From contig NZ_CP015118.1 of the NCBI RefSeq assembly GCF_002116905.1, positions 868,001 through 932,000 on the forward strand: 64,000 nt of DNA. Direction: 5' to 3'. The position numbers and the translations under genes are program-made. Below the pieces are notes generated by a model that had not been told where the DNA came from, did no database searches, and was given only the letters and a program-made list of their open reading frames with translations. This DNA is from Piscinibacter gummiphilus. GTDB lineage: Bacteria; Pseudomonadota; Gammaproteobacteria; Burkholderiales; Burkholderiaceae_C. Positions 16,876 to 25,256 of the stretch are shown piece by piece. Position 1 is the stretch's first letter, and each line of letters opens with the position of its first letter.

Positions 16876-17306
16876 GGCTGGGCCGGCAGCATCGACTTGC
16901 CGCAGTTCATCATCCACGCCGTGCCGTACTTGTCTTCCAGCATGCCGAAGCGCTCGACCCAGAAGGTCTGCTCGAGCGCCATCGTGACCTTGCCGCCCTC
17001 GGCCAGCGCGTTGAAGATGCGCGTGCCTTCCTCCACCGATTCGTACATCAGCGCGAGGGTGATGCCGTGGCGGCCGTGGAAGGGCATGCCGCCGGAGTCG
17101 GACGCCATCAGGCGGTGGTCGTTGCCGAGGCTCACCGAGATGTGCATCGTCTGCTGCAGGTGTTCCTTCGACATGTTCTGGCAGCCAGGCGAGCCGTCGA
17201 ACTTCTGCTCGTACTCGACCTTGCCGCCGAGCACCTTGGCGTAGAAGTGCATCGCCTCCGAGGCGTTGCCGTTGAAGGTCAGGTACGGATCCAGCGTGGT
17301 GGCCAT
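16872..17306 (-). CDS. PhnB-like VOC protein (3-demethylubiquinone methyltransferase domain)
   Basis: A 144-residue PhnB/YjdN-type VOC protein. PYLTFNGNASEAMHFY is the defining start, and the end pattern FGMLEDKYGTAWMMN is equally characteristic. The Pfam name 3-dmu-9_3-mt is historical; these proteins are not known methyltransferases. It is the first gene of a two-gene unit with the overlapping VOC gene at 16477. AGGAG lies shortly upstream of the ATG. Confidence 0.88.
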   Translation of the reverse strand: MATTLDPYLTFNGNASEAMHFYAKVLGGKVEYEQKFDGSPGCQNMSKEHLQQTMHISVSLGNDHRLMASDSGGMPFHGRHGITLALMYESVEEGTRIFNALAEGGKVTMALEQTFWVERFGMLEDKYGTAWMMNCGKSMLPAQP

Positions 17307-17408
17307 GGCGAACTCCTCGTGGGTGTGCTGATGGGACGACCAGCTTAAGCGCGGGCGCCCAAAAACACAACCACGTGGTTTACCGAAGGCCTTTCATCGT
17401 CCTGTCGC

Positions 17409-18773
17409 TCAGGCGATGCGCGAGTAGCGGGCCGTGGTCCGGGCGGTGCGCAGGTGGGCGTCGAACACCATCGCGACGGCGCGCACCACCTGCCAGCCGG
17501 CCGGGGTCACCACCACGGCGTCGGGGTCGAGTTCGACGAGGCCCATGCCGGCCAGCGGCGCGAGGTCGGCCAGTTCGGTCGCGAACCGTTCGGTGAACAC
17601 GCCCCCGTGGGCGCGCTCGAACTCGGCGTGGTCGAGGCGGCCGCGGCACATCAGCGCCATGATCGCGTCGCGGCGGGCGAGGTCGTCGGCGTCCAGTGCA
17701 CAGCCACGTTCGATGGGCAGTTCGCCTCGGTCCAGCGCCGCGTGGTACTCGGGCAGGGTCTTGGCGTTCTGGGCGTAGGTGGGACCGATGCGGCCGATGG
17801 CCGAGACCCCGAGCCCGACGAGGTCGCAGTCGGGCTGCGTGCTGTAGCCCTGGAAGTTGCGGTGCAGCCGGCCTTCGCGCTTGGCGACGGCGAGGCTGTC
17901 GCCGGCAAGCGCGAAGTGGTCCATGCCGATCAGCTCGTAGCCGTGGTCGCCGAAGACGCGGCGCGCCTCGCGCACCATCGCGAGCCGCGCGGTGCCATCG
18001 GGCAGTTCGGCCGGGACGATGCGACGCTGCGGCTTGAACCGCTCGGGCAGGTGGGCGTAGGCATAGAGCGCGATGCGGTCCGGGTGCAGCGCGGTGACCT
18101 GGCCCAGCGTGCGCGCGAACGACTCGGGCGTCTGGCGGGGCAGGCCGTGGATCAGGTCGACGTTGGTCGACACGAAGCCGAGCGAGCGCGCCGCATGGAT
18201 CAGCGCGGCCACCGACAGGAACGACTGCTCGCGGTGCACGGCCTGCTGCACGGCCGGGTCGAAGTCCTGCACGCCGAAGCTCAGGCGGTTGAAGCCCAGC
18301 TCGCGCAGGAACGCGAGGCGATCGGCGTCCGCGGTGCGCGGGTCCACCTCGATGGACACCTCGGCGTCGTCGGCCAGCGGGAACGTGGCCTTGATCATCG
18401 TCATGAGGCGCGACAGCTCGGTGTCCGACAGGAAGGTGGGCGTGCCGCCGCCCAGGTGCAGTTGCGTGACCGGTTGCGGGCCGCCGAGGGCGTCGCCGTA
18501 CAGCGCGATCTCCTTCGCGAGCAGGTCCAGGTACGGGCCCGCGCGGTCGTGGTGCTTGGTGACGATCTTGTTGCACGCGCAGTAGTAGCAGACCGACTCG
18601 CAGAACGGGATGTGCACGTACACCGAGAGCGGCCCCGGTCGTCGCCGCGCCAGCGCCAAGCGCAGGTCGGCCGCCCCGAACGCCGGCGTGAAGCGGTCGG
18701 CGGTGGGGTACGAGGTGTAGCGGGGACCGTTCGTGTCGAGACGGGCCGGCAGGGGGATGGGGGTCGAGCTCAT
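17409..18773 (-). CDS. hemN: Oxygen-independent coproporphyrinogen III oxidase
   Basis: A 454-residue radical-SAM enzyme that makes protoporphyrinogen IX from coproporphyrinogen III without oxygen. The iron-sulfur motif is CESVCYYCACN (CxxxCxxC plus the extra Cys typical of HemN). PRYTSYPTADRF near the N terminus and GGGTPTFLS for SAM binding confirm true HemN rather than the HemW chaperone. Start chosen at MSSTPIP, where similarity begins. It is divergent from fnr, with an FNR-type box between them, consistent with micro-oxic induction to supply haem to the cbb3 oxidase. Confidence 0.96.
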   Translation of the reverse strand: MSSTPIPLPARLDTNGPRYTSYPTADRFTPAFGAADLRLALARRRPGPLSVYVHIPFCESVCYYCACNKIVTKHHDRAGPYLDLLAKEIALYGDALGGPQPVTQLHLGGGTPTFLSDTELSRLMTMIKATFPLADDAEVSIEVDPRTADADRLAFLRELGFNRLSFGVQDFDPAVQQAVHREQSFLSVAALIHAARSLGFVSTNVDLIHGLPRQTPESFARTLGQVTALHPDRIALYAYAHLPERFKPQRRIVPAELPDGTARLAMVREARRVFGDHGYELIGMDHFALAGDSLAVAKREGRLHRNFQGYSTQPDCDLVGLGVSAIGRIGPTYAQNAKTLPEYHAALDRGELPIERGCALDADDLARRDAIMALMCRGRLDHAEFERAHGGVFTERFATELADLAPLAGMGLVELDPDAVVVTPAGWQVVRAVAMVFDAHLRTARTTARYSRIA

Positions 18774-18807
18774 GGCGCCACTGTGGGGTCGAGTGGCGGG
18801 CGCGGGC

Positions 18808-18821
18808 TTGATCTGGCGCAA
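18808..18821. promoter_or_regulatory. FNR-type box between hemN and fnr
   Basis: TTGATCTGGCGCAA: the left half-site is perfect and the right half keeps CAA, compared with TTGAT-N4-ATCAA. It sits 35 bases upstream of hemN and 59 bases upstream of fnr, so it could activate hemN and/or autoregulate fnr. Confidence 0.7.
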
Positions 18822-18879
18822 GGTCCGGAGGCGAGGTGCCTCAAACAATCCCTGTGTCACTTCCGCAACGAAACCGACC

Positions 18880-19620
18880 ATGCGTCTGATCCCCATCACC
18901 GCGGCCGAAACGGCCGAGCAAACCTCCGTCTGCGCCGGCTGCAGCCTGCGCGAGCTGTGCCTGCCGCTCGGGCTGTCGGCCGAGGAGCTGGATGACGCCG
19001 GCGAGATGGTGGCCTACCGCCAGGCGGTGGCGCGGGGCGAGGCGCTGTTCCGCCACGGCGACACCTTCCACGCGGTGTTCGCGGTGCGCACCGGCTTCTT
19101 CAAGACGCGCACCGTGGGGGCCGACGGGCACGAATGGATCACGGGGTTCCGCATGTCCGGCGACCTCGTGGGCCTGGAGGGCCTCGGCGACGATCGCCAC
19201 CTCGGCGACGCGCTGGCGCTCGAGGACTCGCAGGTGTGCGTGATCCCGTACCCCCCGCTGATGGCGCTGCTGCGCGATTCGCCGCCACTGCAGCGGCAGT
19301 TCCACCGGCTGCTGGCCCGCGAGATCGCACGCGACCATCCCGAACGCCTGCCGGGCCGGCTGCGCGCCGACACCCGCGTGGCCGCGTTCCTGCTGGACCT
19401 GGCCGAGCGGCTGCAGGCCCGCGGCTTCTCCGGCTCGTCGTTCGTGCTGCGCATGACCCGCGCCGAGATCGGCAGCTTCCTCGGCCTCACGCTCGAGACC
19501 GTGAGCCGCGCGTTCTCGGCCTTCCAGTCCAAGGGGTGGATCGAGGTCAACCAGCGCGACATCCGCATCGTCGATCCCGAGGCGCTCGCCGTCACGGTGC
19601 GCGCGGAGGTGCCGTGCTGA
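18880..19620 (+). CDS. fnr: FNR-type oxygen-sensing transcriptional regulator
   Basis: A 246-residue Crp/Fnr activator. The N-terminal cysteines in VCAGCSLRELC plus a later cysteine (QVCVIPY) match the four ligands of the FNR [4Fe-4S] cluster. The helix-turn-helix is TRAEIGSFLGLTLETVSRAF; the E-x-x-SR recognition residues specify TTGAT half-sites. Under low oxygen it should dimerise and switch on hemN and the cco genes. Its 3' end overlaps the GTG start of ccoI, coupling sensor and oxidase maturation. The annotated ATG is the only start close to the cysteine motif. Confidence 0.95.
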   Translation: MRLIPITAAETAEQTSVCAGCSLRELCLPLGLSAEELDDAGEMVAYRQAVARGEALFRHGDTFHAVFAVRTGFFKTRTVGADGHEWITGFRMSGDLVGLEGLGDDRHLGDALALEDSQVCVIPYPPLMALLRDSPPLQRQFHRLLAREIARDHPERLPGRLRADTRVAAFLLDLAERLQARGFSGSSFVLRMTRAEIGSFLGLTLETVSRAFSAFQSKGWIEVNQRDIRIVDPEALAVTVRAEVPC

Positions 19621-21845
19621 CACCGGCCGCCGCGCTCCCGGCGCTGGCCCCGGCCGAACGCGCGGCGCTCGACGACGACGCGGCACTCGCCGGCCACACC
19701 GAATGGCTGGCCCGCGCGGACGGCACGCGCGAGGCGCGGTCGGTGTTCGCGGTGCAGGGCATGCACTGTGCCGCGTGCGCCGGGATCATCGAGGCCGCGT
19801 TGCGGTCCGTGCCCGGCGTGGTGCGCGCGGAGGTGCACTCGGCCTCGGCCCGCGCGAAGGTGCACTGGGAGCCGGGACGCACGAGCGCGTCGGCCCTCGT
19901 CGACGCGGTGCGCCGGGCCGGCTATGACGCGCTCCCCGCCACCCACGAAGCCGCGCGCACCGCCCGCCGGCGAGAGGCACGCCAGGCGCTGTGGCAGCTG
20001 TTCGTGGCCGCCTTCTGCATGATGCAGGTCATGATGCTGACGGCGCCGGTCTACGTGGCCGCGCCCGGCGAGATCCCGCCCGACCAGCTCGCGCTGCTGC
20101 GCTGGAGCGCCTGGGTGCTGACATTGCCGGTGGTCGTGTTCTCGTGCGGACCGTTCTTCCGTGGCGCCTGGGCCGCGCTGCGCCAGCAGCGCATCGGCAT
20201 GGACGTGCCCGTCGCGCTCGGCATGGCCATCACCTTCGTCGCCGGCACCGCGTCCACGTTCGATCCGGCGGGGCCGTTCGGCCGCGAGCCGTACCTCGAT
20301 TCGCTGGCGATGTTCGCGACCTTCCTGCTCGCCGGCCGCTGGCTGGAGCGCCGCGCGCGCCACCGGGCCACCGAGACGCTGGAGGGCCTGCTGCACCGGC
20401 TGCCCGACGCGGTGGAGCGGCTGGCCGACGACGGCTCGGCGGCGATGGTGGCCGTGGCCCGCCTCGCGCCCGGCGACCGCGTGCGCATCGCCGCGGGCCA
20501 GGCCTTTCCCGGTGACGGCGTGGTGCTCGAAGGGCATGTGCAGGCCGACGAGTCGTTGCTGACGGGCGAGTCTCGCCCGGTGGACCGCGGCGTGGGCGAC
20601 CCCGTGCTCGGCGGCAGCCTCAACGTCGCCGGCCCGGTGGTGGTGCGGCTCGCGAAGGTGGGCGACGACACCCGGCACGGGCACATCGTGCGGCTGCTGG
20701 AGCGGGCGCTGGCCGAACGCCCCGGCGTGCCGCGCCTGGCCGACCGCATCGCCGGCCCCTTCCTCGCGGTCGTGCTGCTGCTGGCGGCCGGGGCGGCGGC
20801 TGCATGGAGCGCCGTGGACCCGGCCCAGGCGGTGTCGGTGGCCGTGGCGGTGCTGATCGTGACGTGCCCTTGCGCGCTGTCGCTCGCGGCCCCGGCCGCA
20901 TGGCTCGCCGCGGCGTCGGCGCTCGCGAAGCGGGGCGTGCTCGTGCAGCGGCTGGAGGCCATCGAGGCCCTGGCCGGCGTGGACACCGCGTGTGTCGACA
21001 AGACCGGCACGCTCACCCGCGACACCCTGACCCTCGCCGCCGTCGAGGCACCGGACGACCGGCTGCGGGACCGCGCCGCCTCGCTCGCGGCGCTGTCGCG
21101 GCACCCGCTGTCGACGGCACTCGCCGCCGCGCTGCCTCCCGCCTCGCCGGCCTGGGCCCGCGTGCGCGAGGTGGCCGGCTTCGGCGTCGAGGCGGTGGAC
21201 CCGGACGGCCGCATCTGGCGCCTCGGCGCACCCGCCTGGGTCGGCACCGACCCGCTCGACGACCGCCCCCAGGTGGCCTGCGGTCCGGCCGGTGGTCCGT
21301 TCGCCCGGTTCGCGTTCGACGAGATGCTGCGCGACGACGCCACCGCCGCGGTCGCATCGCTGCAGCGGCAGGGGCTGGACGTGCGCCTGCTGTCGGGCGA
21401 CGCCGAGGCGAGCGCGCGGCGCGTGGCGGCCCGCGTGGGCATCGCCCACGTGTCGGGCGGCGCCACGCCGGACGACAAGCTCGCCGCCATCACCCGCCTG
21501 CAGGCCTCGGGCCACCGCGTGACGATGGTGGGCGACGGGCTCAACGACGGGCCGGTGCTGGCGAGGGCCGACGTGTCGTTCGCGCTCGCGCATGGCAGCG
21601 CCCTCGCGCAGCAGCGGGCCGACTTCGTCGTGCTGGGCAGCCGGCTGTCGGCCGTGCCCGACGCGCTGGGGCTCGCGCGCCGCATGGCGCGTGTCACGCG
21701 CCAGAACCTGTTCTGGGCCGCCGCCTACAACCTGACCTGCGTGCCGCTCGCGCTGGCCGGCTGGATGCCGCCGTGGGCCGCGGGCGCCGGCATGGCGCTC
21801 AGTTCCCTGGTCGTCGTGCTCAACGCGCTGCGGCTCGCCCGCTGA
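19614..21845 (+). CDS. ccoI: Copper-translocating P-type ATPase for cbb3 assembly
   Basis: A 743-residue P1B ATPase (CcoI/FixI) that exports copper for CuB insertion into the cbb3 oxidase. Order of features: heavy-metal-binding domain with GMHCAACAG, membrane helices, TGES actuator motif, CPC in VTCPCALSL, phosphorylated DKTGT and the GDGLNDGP hinge. The reading frame extends upstream into fnr, but the GTG at 19614, preceded by GGAGG, begins just where family similarity starts. Overlaps the fnr stop; ccoS follows nine bases later. Confidence 0.95.
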   Translation: MLTPAAALPALAPAERAALDDDAALAGHTEWLARADGTREARSVFAVQGMHCAACAGIIEAALRSVPGVVRAEVHSASARAKVHWEPGRTSASALVDAVRRAGYDALPATHEAARTARRREARQALWQLFVAAFCMMQVMMLTAPVYVAAPGEIPPDQLALLRWSAWVLTLPVVVFSCGPFFRGAWAALRQQRIGMDVPVALGMAITFVAGTASTFDPAGPFGREPYLDSLAMFATFLLAGRWLERRARHRATETLEGLLHRLPDAVERLADDGSAAMVAVARLAPGDRVRIAAGQAFPGDGVVLEGHVQADESLLTGESRPVDRGVGDPVLGGSLNVAGPVVVRLAKVGDDTRHGHIVRLLERALAERPGVPRLADRIAGPFLAVVLLLAAGAAAAWSAVDPAQAVSVAVAVLIVTCPCALSLAAPAAWLAAASALAKRGVLVQRLEAIEALAGVDTACVDKTGTLTRDTLTLAAVEAPDDRLRDRAASLAALSRHPLSTALAAALPPASPAWARVREVAGFGVEAVDPDGRIWRLGAPAWVGTDPLDDRPQVACGPAGGPFARFAFDEMLRDDATAAVASLQRQGLDVRLLSGDAEASARRVAARVGIAHVSGGATPDDKLAAITRLQASGHRVTMVGDGLNDGPVLARADVSFALAHGSALAQQRADFVVLGSRLSAVPDALGLARRMARVTRQNLFWAAAYNLTCVPLALAGWMPPWAAGAGMALSSLVVVLNALRLAR

Positions 21846-21854
21846 AAGGCTCCC

Positions 21855-22049
21855 ATGGACACCCTCTACCTGCTGCTGCCGATGGCGGTGCTGCTCGTGC
21901 TCGGCCTCATCGGCCTCTTCGCCTGGGCGCTCGACGCCGGGCAGTTCGAAGACCTGGAACGCGAGGGCTGGCGTGCCATCGCCGAGGAGCCCGGATGCGA
22001 CGCGCTTGATCCCGGTCAAGCCACGAATGAACCCGCGTTTCGACAATGA
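21855..22049 (+). CDS. ccoS: cbb3 oxidase maturation protein CcoS
   Basis: A 64-residue single-span membrane protein. LLLPMAVLLVLGLIGLFAWA is the transmembrane segment, followed by the family pattern W-A-x-x-x-GQFEDLEREG. CcoS is needed for haem b/copper incorporation into CcoN. It immediately follows ccoI, as in most proteobacteria. The 3' end contains the FNR box that drives ccoN, so its last codons double as promoter DNA. Confidence 0.94.
   Translation: MDTLYLLLPMAVLLVLGLIGLFAWALDAGQFEDLEREGWRAIAEEPGCDALDPGQATNEPAFRQ
22006..22047 (+). promoter_or_regulatory. FNR-dependent promoter of ccoNOQP
   Basis: TTGATCCCGGTCAA (22006-22019) is an almost ideal FNR box. GACAAT at 22042-22047 is placed as a -10 element, giving the class II geometry with the box near -41.5. 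It lies within and just after the ccoS coding end, 34 bases or more upstream of ccoN. Confidence 0.85.
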
Positions 22050-22080
22050 AAACCAGGATTGAAACGAGGACAAGTCCGCC

Positions 22081-23532
22081 ATGAACGACGCGACGCATGC
22101 AGTGAACAAGGTCGGCCCGGTGCCGATCTACAACGACCGGGTGGTGCGCAATTTCACGCTCGCCGCGGTGTTCTGGGGGGTGGTGGGGATGCTGGTGGGC
22201 GTGGTGATCGCCGCGCAGCTGACCTGGCCCTCGCTCAACTTCGGCATCCCGTGGCTCAGCTACGGTCGGCTGCGCCCGCTGCACACGAACGCGGTGATCT
22301 TCGCGTTCGGCGGTTGCGCGCTGTTCGCGTCCAGCTACTACGTCGTGCAGCGCACCTGCCAGGCGCGCCTGTGGGGCGGCTGGCTCGGCGACTTCACGTT
22401 CTGGGGCTGGCAGCTCGTCATCGTGGCCGCGGCCATCTCGCTGCCGCTCGGCATGACGCAGGGCAAGGAATACGCCGAACTCGAATGGCCCATCGACCTG
22501 CTGATCGCGGTGGTGTGGGTGGCGTACGCGATCGCGTTCTTCGGGACGATCGGCGTGCGGAAGATCCGCCACATCTACGTGGCCAACTGGTTCTTCGGTG
22601 GCTTCATCCTCGCCGTCGCGCTGCTGCACATCGTCAACTCGGCGGCCATCCCCGTGAGCTTCACGAAGAGCTACTCGGCCTACGCCGGCGTGCAGGACGC
22701 GATGGTGCAGTGGTGGTACGGGCACAACGCCGTGGGCTTCTTCCTGACGGCGGGCTTCCTCGGGATGATGTACTACTTCATCCCGAAGCAGGCCGAGCGG
22801 CCGGTGTACTCGTACCGCCTGTCGATCGTGCACTTCTGGGCGCTGATCTTCACGTACATGTGGGCGGGCCCGCACCACCTGCACTACACCGCGCTGCCCG
22901 ACTGGGCGCAGAGCATCGGCATGGTCTTCTCGCTGGTGCTGCTGGCCCCGAGCTGGGGCGGGATGATCAACGGGATCATGACCCTGAGCGGCGCCTGGCA
23001 CAAGTTGCGGGACGACCCCATCCTGAAGTTCCTGATCGTCGCGCTGTCGTTCTACGGCATGGCCACGTTCGAGGGCCCGATGATGTCGATCAAGACCGTC
23101 AACGCCCTCAGCCACTACACCGACTGGACCGTGGGCCACGTGCACGCCGGCGCGCTCGGCTGGGTGGGCCTGATCTCGATGGGCACGCTGTACTACCTGA
23201 CGCCGCGCATGTTCGGCAAGACGAAGATGTTCAGCGTGCCGGCCATCGAGCTGCACTTCTGGGTGGCCACCGTGGGCATCGTGCTCTACATCGCGGCGAT
23301 GTGGATCGCCGGCGTCATGCAGGGCCTGATGTGGCGTGCGGTGAACCCGGACGGCACCCTCGTCTACACCTTCGTCGAAAGCGTCAAGGCCACCTTCCCG
23401 TTCTACGTGGTGCGCCTGTGCGGCGGCCTGCTGTACCTCGCCGGGATGCTGATCATGGCGTGGAACGTGGTGATGACCGCGCGCTCGCCGCGCTCCGTGG
23501 CGGCGCCGCAGCCCGTCGCCGTGCCCGCCTGA
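22081..23532 (+). CDS. ccoN: Cytochrome cbb3 oxidase catalytic subunit I
   Basis: A 483-residue, about 12-helix inner-membrane haem-copper oxidase subunit carrying haem b, haem b3 and CuB; it reduces oxygen to water. Histidine ligands are recognisable in RPLHTNAVIFAFG (low-spin haem), QWWYGHNAVGF (CuB), AGPHHLHYTALP (CuB pair) and TDWTVGHVHAGALGW (haems). Length is normal for C-family oxidases. First gene of ccoNOQP, behind a class II FNR promoter. High oxygen affinity would let the cell respire in micro-oxic habitats. Confidence 0.98.
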   Translation: MNDATHAVNKVGPVPIYNDRVVRNFTLAAVFWGVVGMLVGVVIAAQLTWPSLNFGIPWLSYGRLRPLHTNAVIFAFGGCALFASSYYVVQRTCQARLWGGWLGDFTFWGWQLVIVAAAISLPLGMTQGKEYAELEWPIDLLIAVVWVAYAIAFFGTIGVRKIRHIYVANWFFGGFILAVALLHIVNSAAIPVSFTKSYSAYAGVQDAMVQWWYGHNAVGFFLTAGFLGMMYYFIPKQAERPVYSYRLSIVHFWALIFTYMWAGPHHLHYTALPDWAQSIGMVFSLVLLAPSWGGMINGIMTLSGAWHKLRDDPILKFLIVALSFYGMATFEGPMMSIKTVNALSHYTDWTVGHVHAGALGWVGLISMGTLYYLTPRMFGKTKMFSVPAIELHFWVATVGIVLYIAAMWIAGVMQGLMWRAVNPDGTLVYTFVESVKATFPFYVVRLCGGLLYLAGMLIMAWNVVMTARSPRSVAAPQPVAVPA

Positions 23533-23550
23533 TTCCACCGGACAACCACC

Positions 23551-24180
23551 ATGGCATCCAACACCAAGAATCCAGGCTTCTTCAGCCACGAGAAGATCGA
23601 GACCAACAACCTGCTGATGATCGTGCTCATCGTGCTGGTGGTCGCGGTCGGCGGCATCGTCGAGATCGTGCCGCTGTTCTTCCAGCGTTCCACCACGCAG
23701 CCGGCCGAGGGCCTGAAGCCCTACACCGCGCTGCAGCTGGCCGGGCGCGACGTCTACCTGCGCGAGGGTTGCTACAACTGCCACTCGCAGATGATCCGCC
23801 CGTTCCGCGCCGAGACGCTGCGCTACGGCCACTTCTCCACCGCGGGCGAGTTCGTCTACGACCACCCGTTCCAGTGGGGCAGCAAGCGCACCGGACCCGA
23901 CCTGCACCGCGTGGGCGGCAAGTACAGCGACGACTGGCACCGCATCCACCTGATCAACCCGCGCGACCTCGTGCCCGAGTCGAACATGCCGGCCTACCCC
24001 TGGCTCGAGAAGGCCAAGGTGGACCCGGCCGACATGGCACCGAAGCTGCGCGCGTTGCGCACCGTGGGCGTGCCGTACACCGACGCCGAGATCGCCGAGG
24101 CCGGCGCGGCCGTGAAGGACAAGACCGAGCTCGACGCGCTCGTCGCCTACCTGCAGGTGCTCGGCACCACCCTCAAGTGA
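23551..24180 (+). CDS. ccoO: Cytochrome cbb3 oxidase monohaem c subunit II
   Basis: A 209-residue membrane-anchored c-type cytochrome. One N-terminal helix (NLLMIVLIVLVVAVGGI) precedes the haem site CYNCHSQMIRPFR, and the axial methionine is in the VPESNMPAYPWL loop. It passes electrons from CcoP to CcoN. Lies 18 bases after ccoN in the operon. Confidence 0.97.
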   Translation: MASNTKNPGFFSHEKIETNNLLMIVLIVLVVAVGGIVEIVPLFFQRSTTQPAEGLKPYTALQLAGRDVYLREGCYNCHSQMIRPFRAETLRYGHFSTAGEFVYDHPFQWGSKRTGPDLHRVGGKYSDDWHRIHLINPRDLVPESNMPAYPWLEKAKVDPADMAPKLRALRTVGVPYTDAEIAEAGAAVKDKTELDALVAYLQVLGTTLK

Positions 24181-24191
24181 AAGGTTTCCAG

Positions 24192-24347
24192 ATGGACGTC
24201 AACGACCTCCGCATCGTGGTCACCGTGCTCTCGTTCCTGTGTTTCGCCGGGATCGTCGCGTGGGCCTGGTCGCGCCGCAACCGCGCCGAGCTCGAGGCCT
24301 GCGGGCAGATCCCCTTCCTGGCCGACCGCGAGGGCCCCCGCTCATGA
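24192..24347 (+). CDS. ccoQ: Cytochrome cbb3 oxidase small subunit CcoQ
   Basis: A 51-residue single-span protein: DLRIVVTVLSFLCFAGIVAW crosses the membrane, and the tail ends in ADREGPRS. CcoQ/FixQ stabilises the complex, chiefly holding CcoP. The stop overlaps the ccoP start (ATGA). Short but in its canonical place between ccoO and ccoP. Confidence 0.93.
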   Translation: MDVNDLRIVVTVLSFLCFAGIVAWAWSRRNRAELEACGQIPFLADREGPRS

Positions 24348-25255
24348 GCGATTTCTTCAACCACGGCTGGTCCGTCTTCGTGGCCGCCGTCACGGTGGTC
24401 TCGCTGATCGCGTGCCTGTGGCTGCTCATCGTGGCCAGCCGGCGCGTGCCGATGGCCGACGACGGCAGCACCGGCCACGTGTGGGACGGCGACCTCAAGG
24501 AGATGAACAACCCGCTGCCGCGCTGGTGGGCGGTGCTGTTCGTCGTGACCGTGTTCGCCGGCGGTGGCTACCTCGCGATGTACCCGGGCCTCGGCAGCCA
24601 CCCCGGCCAGCTGGGCTGGACCAGCGAACGCGAGTTCCAGGACGAGCAGGCCAAGGCCCGCGAGGCGATGGCGGCGCAGTACGCTCCCTTCAAGGGCCAG
24701 CCCGCGGAGGCGCTCGCGAAGGACACGACCGCGATGGGCATCGGCGAGCGCCTGTTCCTGAACAACTGCGCGGCCTGCCACGGCTCGGACGCGCGCGGCT
24801 CGAAGGGTTTCCCGGACCTGACCGACCGCGACTGGCTGTACGGCGGCACGCCCGCCATCATCGAGGAGACGATCCGCAAGGGCCGCCACGGCATGATGCC
24901 GCCCATGGCCGAGGCCATCGGCGGGGGCGCGAACGTGTCGAACGTCGCCAACTACGTGCTGAGCCTGTCGGGCAGCCCGCACGACTGGGTCAAGGCGATG
25001 GACGGCAAGGAGAAGTTCGCGGCCTGCGCGGCCTGCCACGGCGTGGGCGGCAAGGGCAACCCCGCGCTCGGCGCGCCCAACCTCACCGACAAGGTGTGGC
25101 TGCACGGCTGGGGCGAGCAGGCCATCACGCAGATCGTCACGCAGGGCAAGTCGAGCATGATGCCGGCGCACGAGAGCCGCCTGACCGACGAGCAGATCCA
25201 CGTGCTGGCCGCCTACGTCTGGGGCCTGTCGAACGGGGCCGCCGCGGGCCGCTGA
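24344..25255 (+). CDS. ccoP: Cytochrome cbb3 oxidase dihaem c subunit III
   Basis: A 303-residue subunit with an N-terminal anchor and two c-haem domains. The haem sites are two CAACHG motifs, about 90 residues apart, each followed by a methionine ligand (GMMPPM and SMMPAH regions). The DGSTGHVWDGDLKEMNNPLPRW segment, here split by residues, is the conserved CcoP linker. It accepts electrons from the bc1 complex or soluble cytochromes. It is one base from ccoG, so the operon continues. Confidence 0.97.
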   Translation: MSDFFNHGWSVFVAAVTVVSLIACLWLLIVASRRVPMADDGSTGHVWDGDLKEMNNPLPRWWAVLFVVTVFAGGGYLAMYPGLGSHPGQLGWTSEREFQDEQAKAREAMAAQYAPFKGQPAEALAKDTTAMGIGERLFLNNCAACHGSDARGSKGFPDLTDRDWLYGGTPAIIEETIRKGRHGMMPPMAEAIGGGANVSNVANYVLSLSGSPHDWVKAMDGKEKFAACAACHGVGGKGNPALGAPNLTDKVWLHGWGEQAITQIVTQGKSSMMPAHESRLTDEQIHVLAAYVWGLSNGAAAGR

Positions 25256-25256
25256 C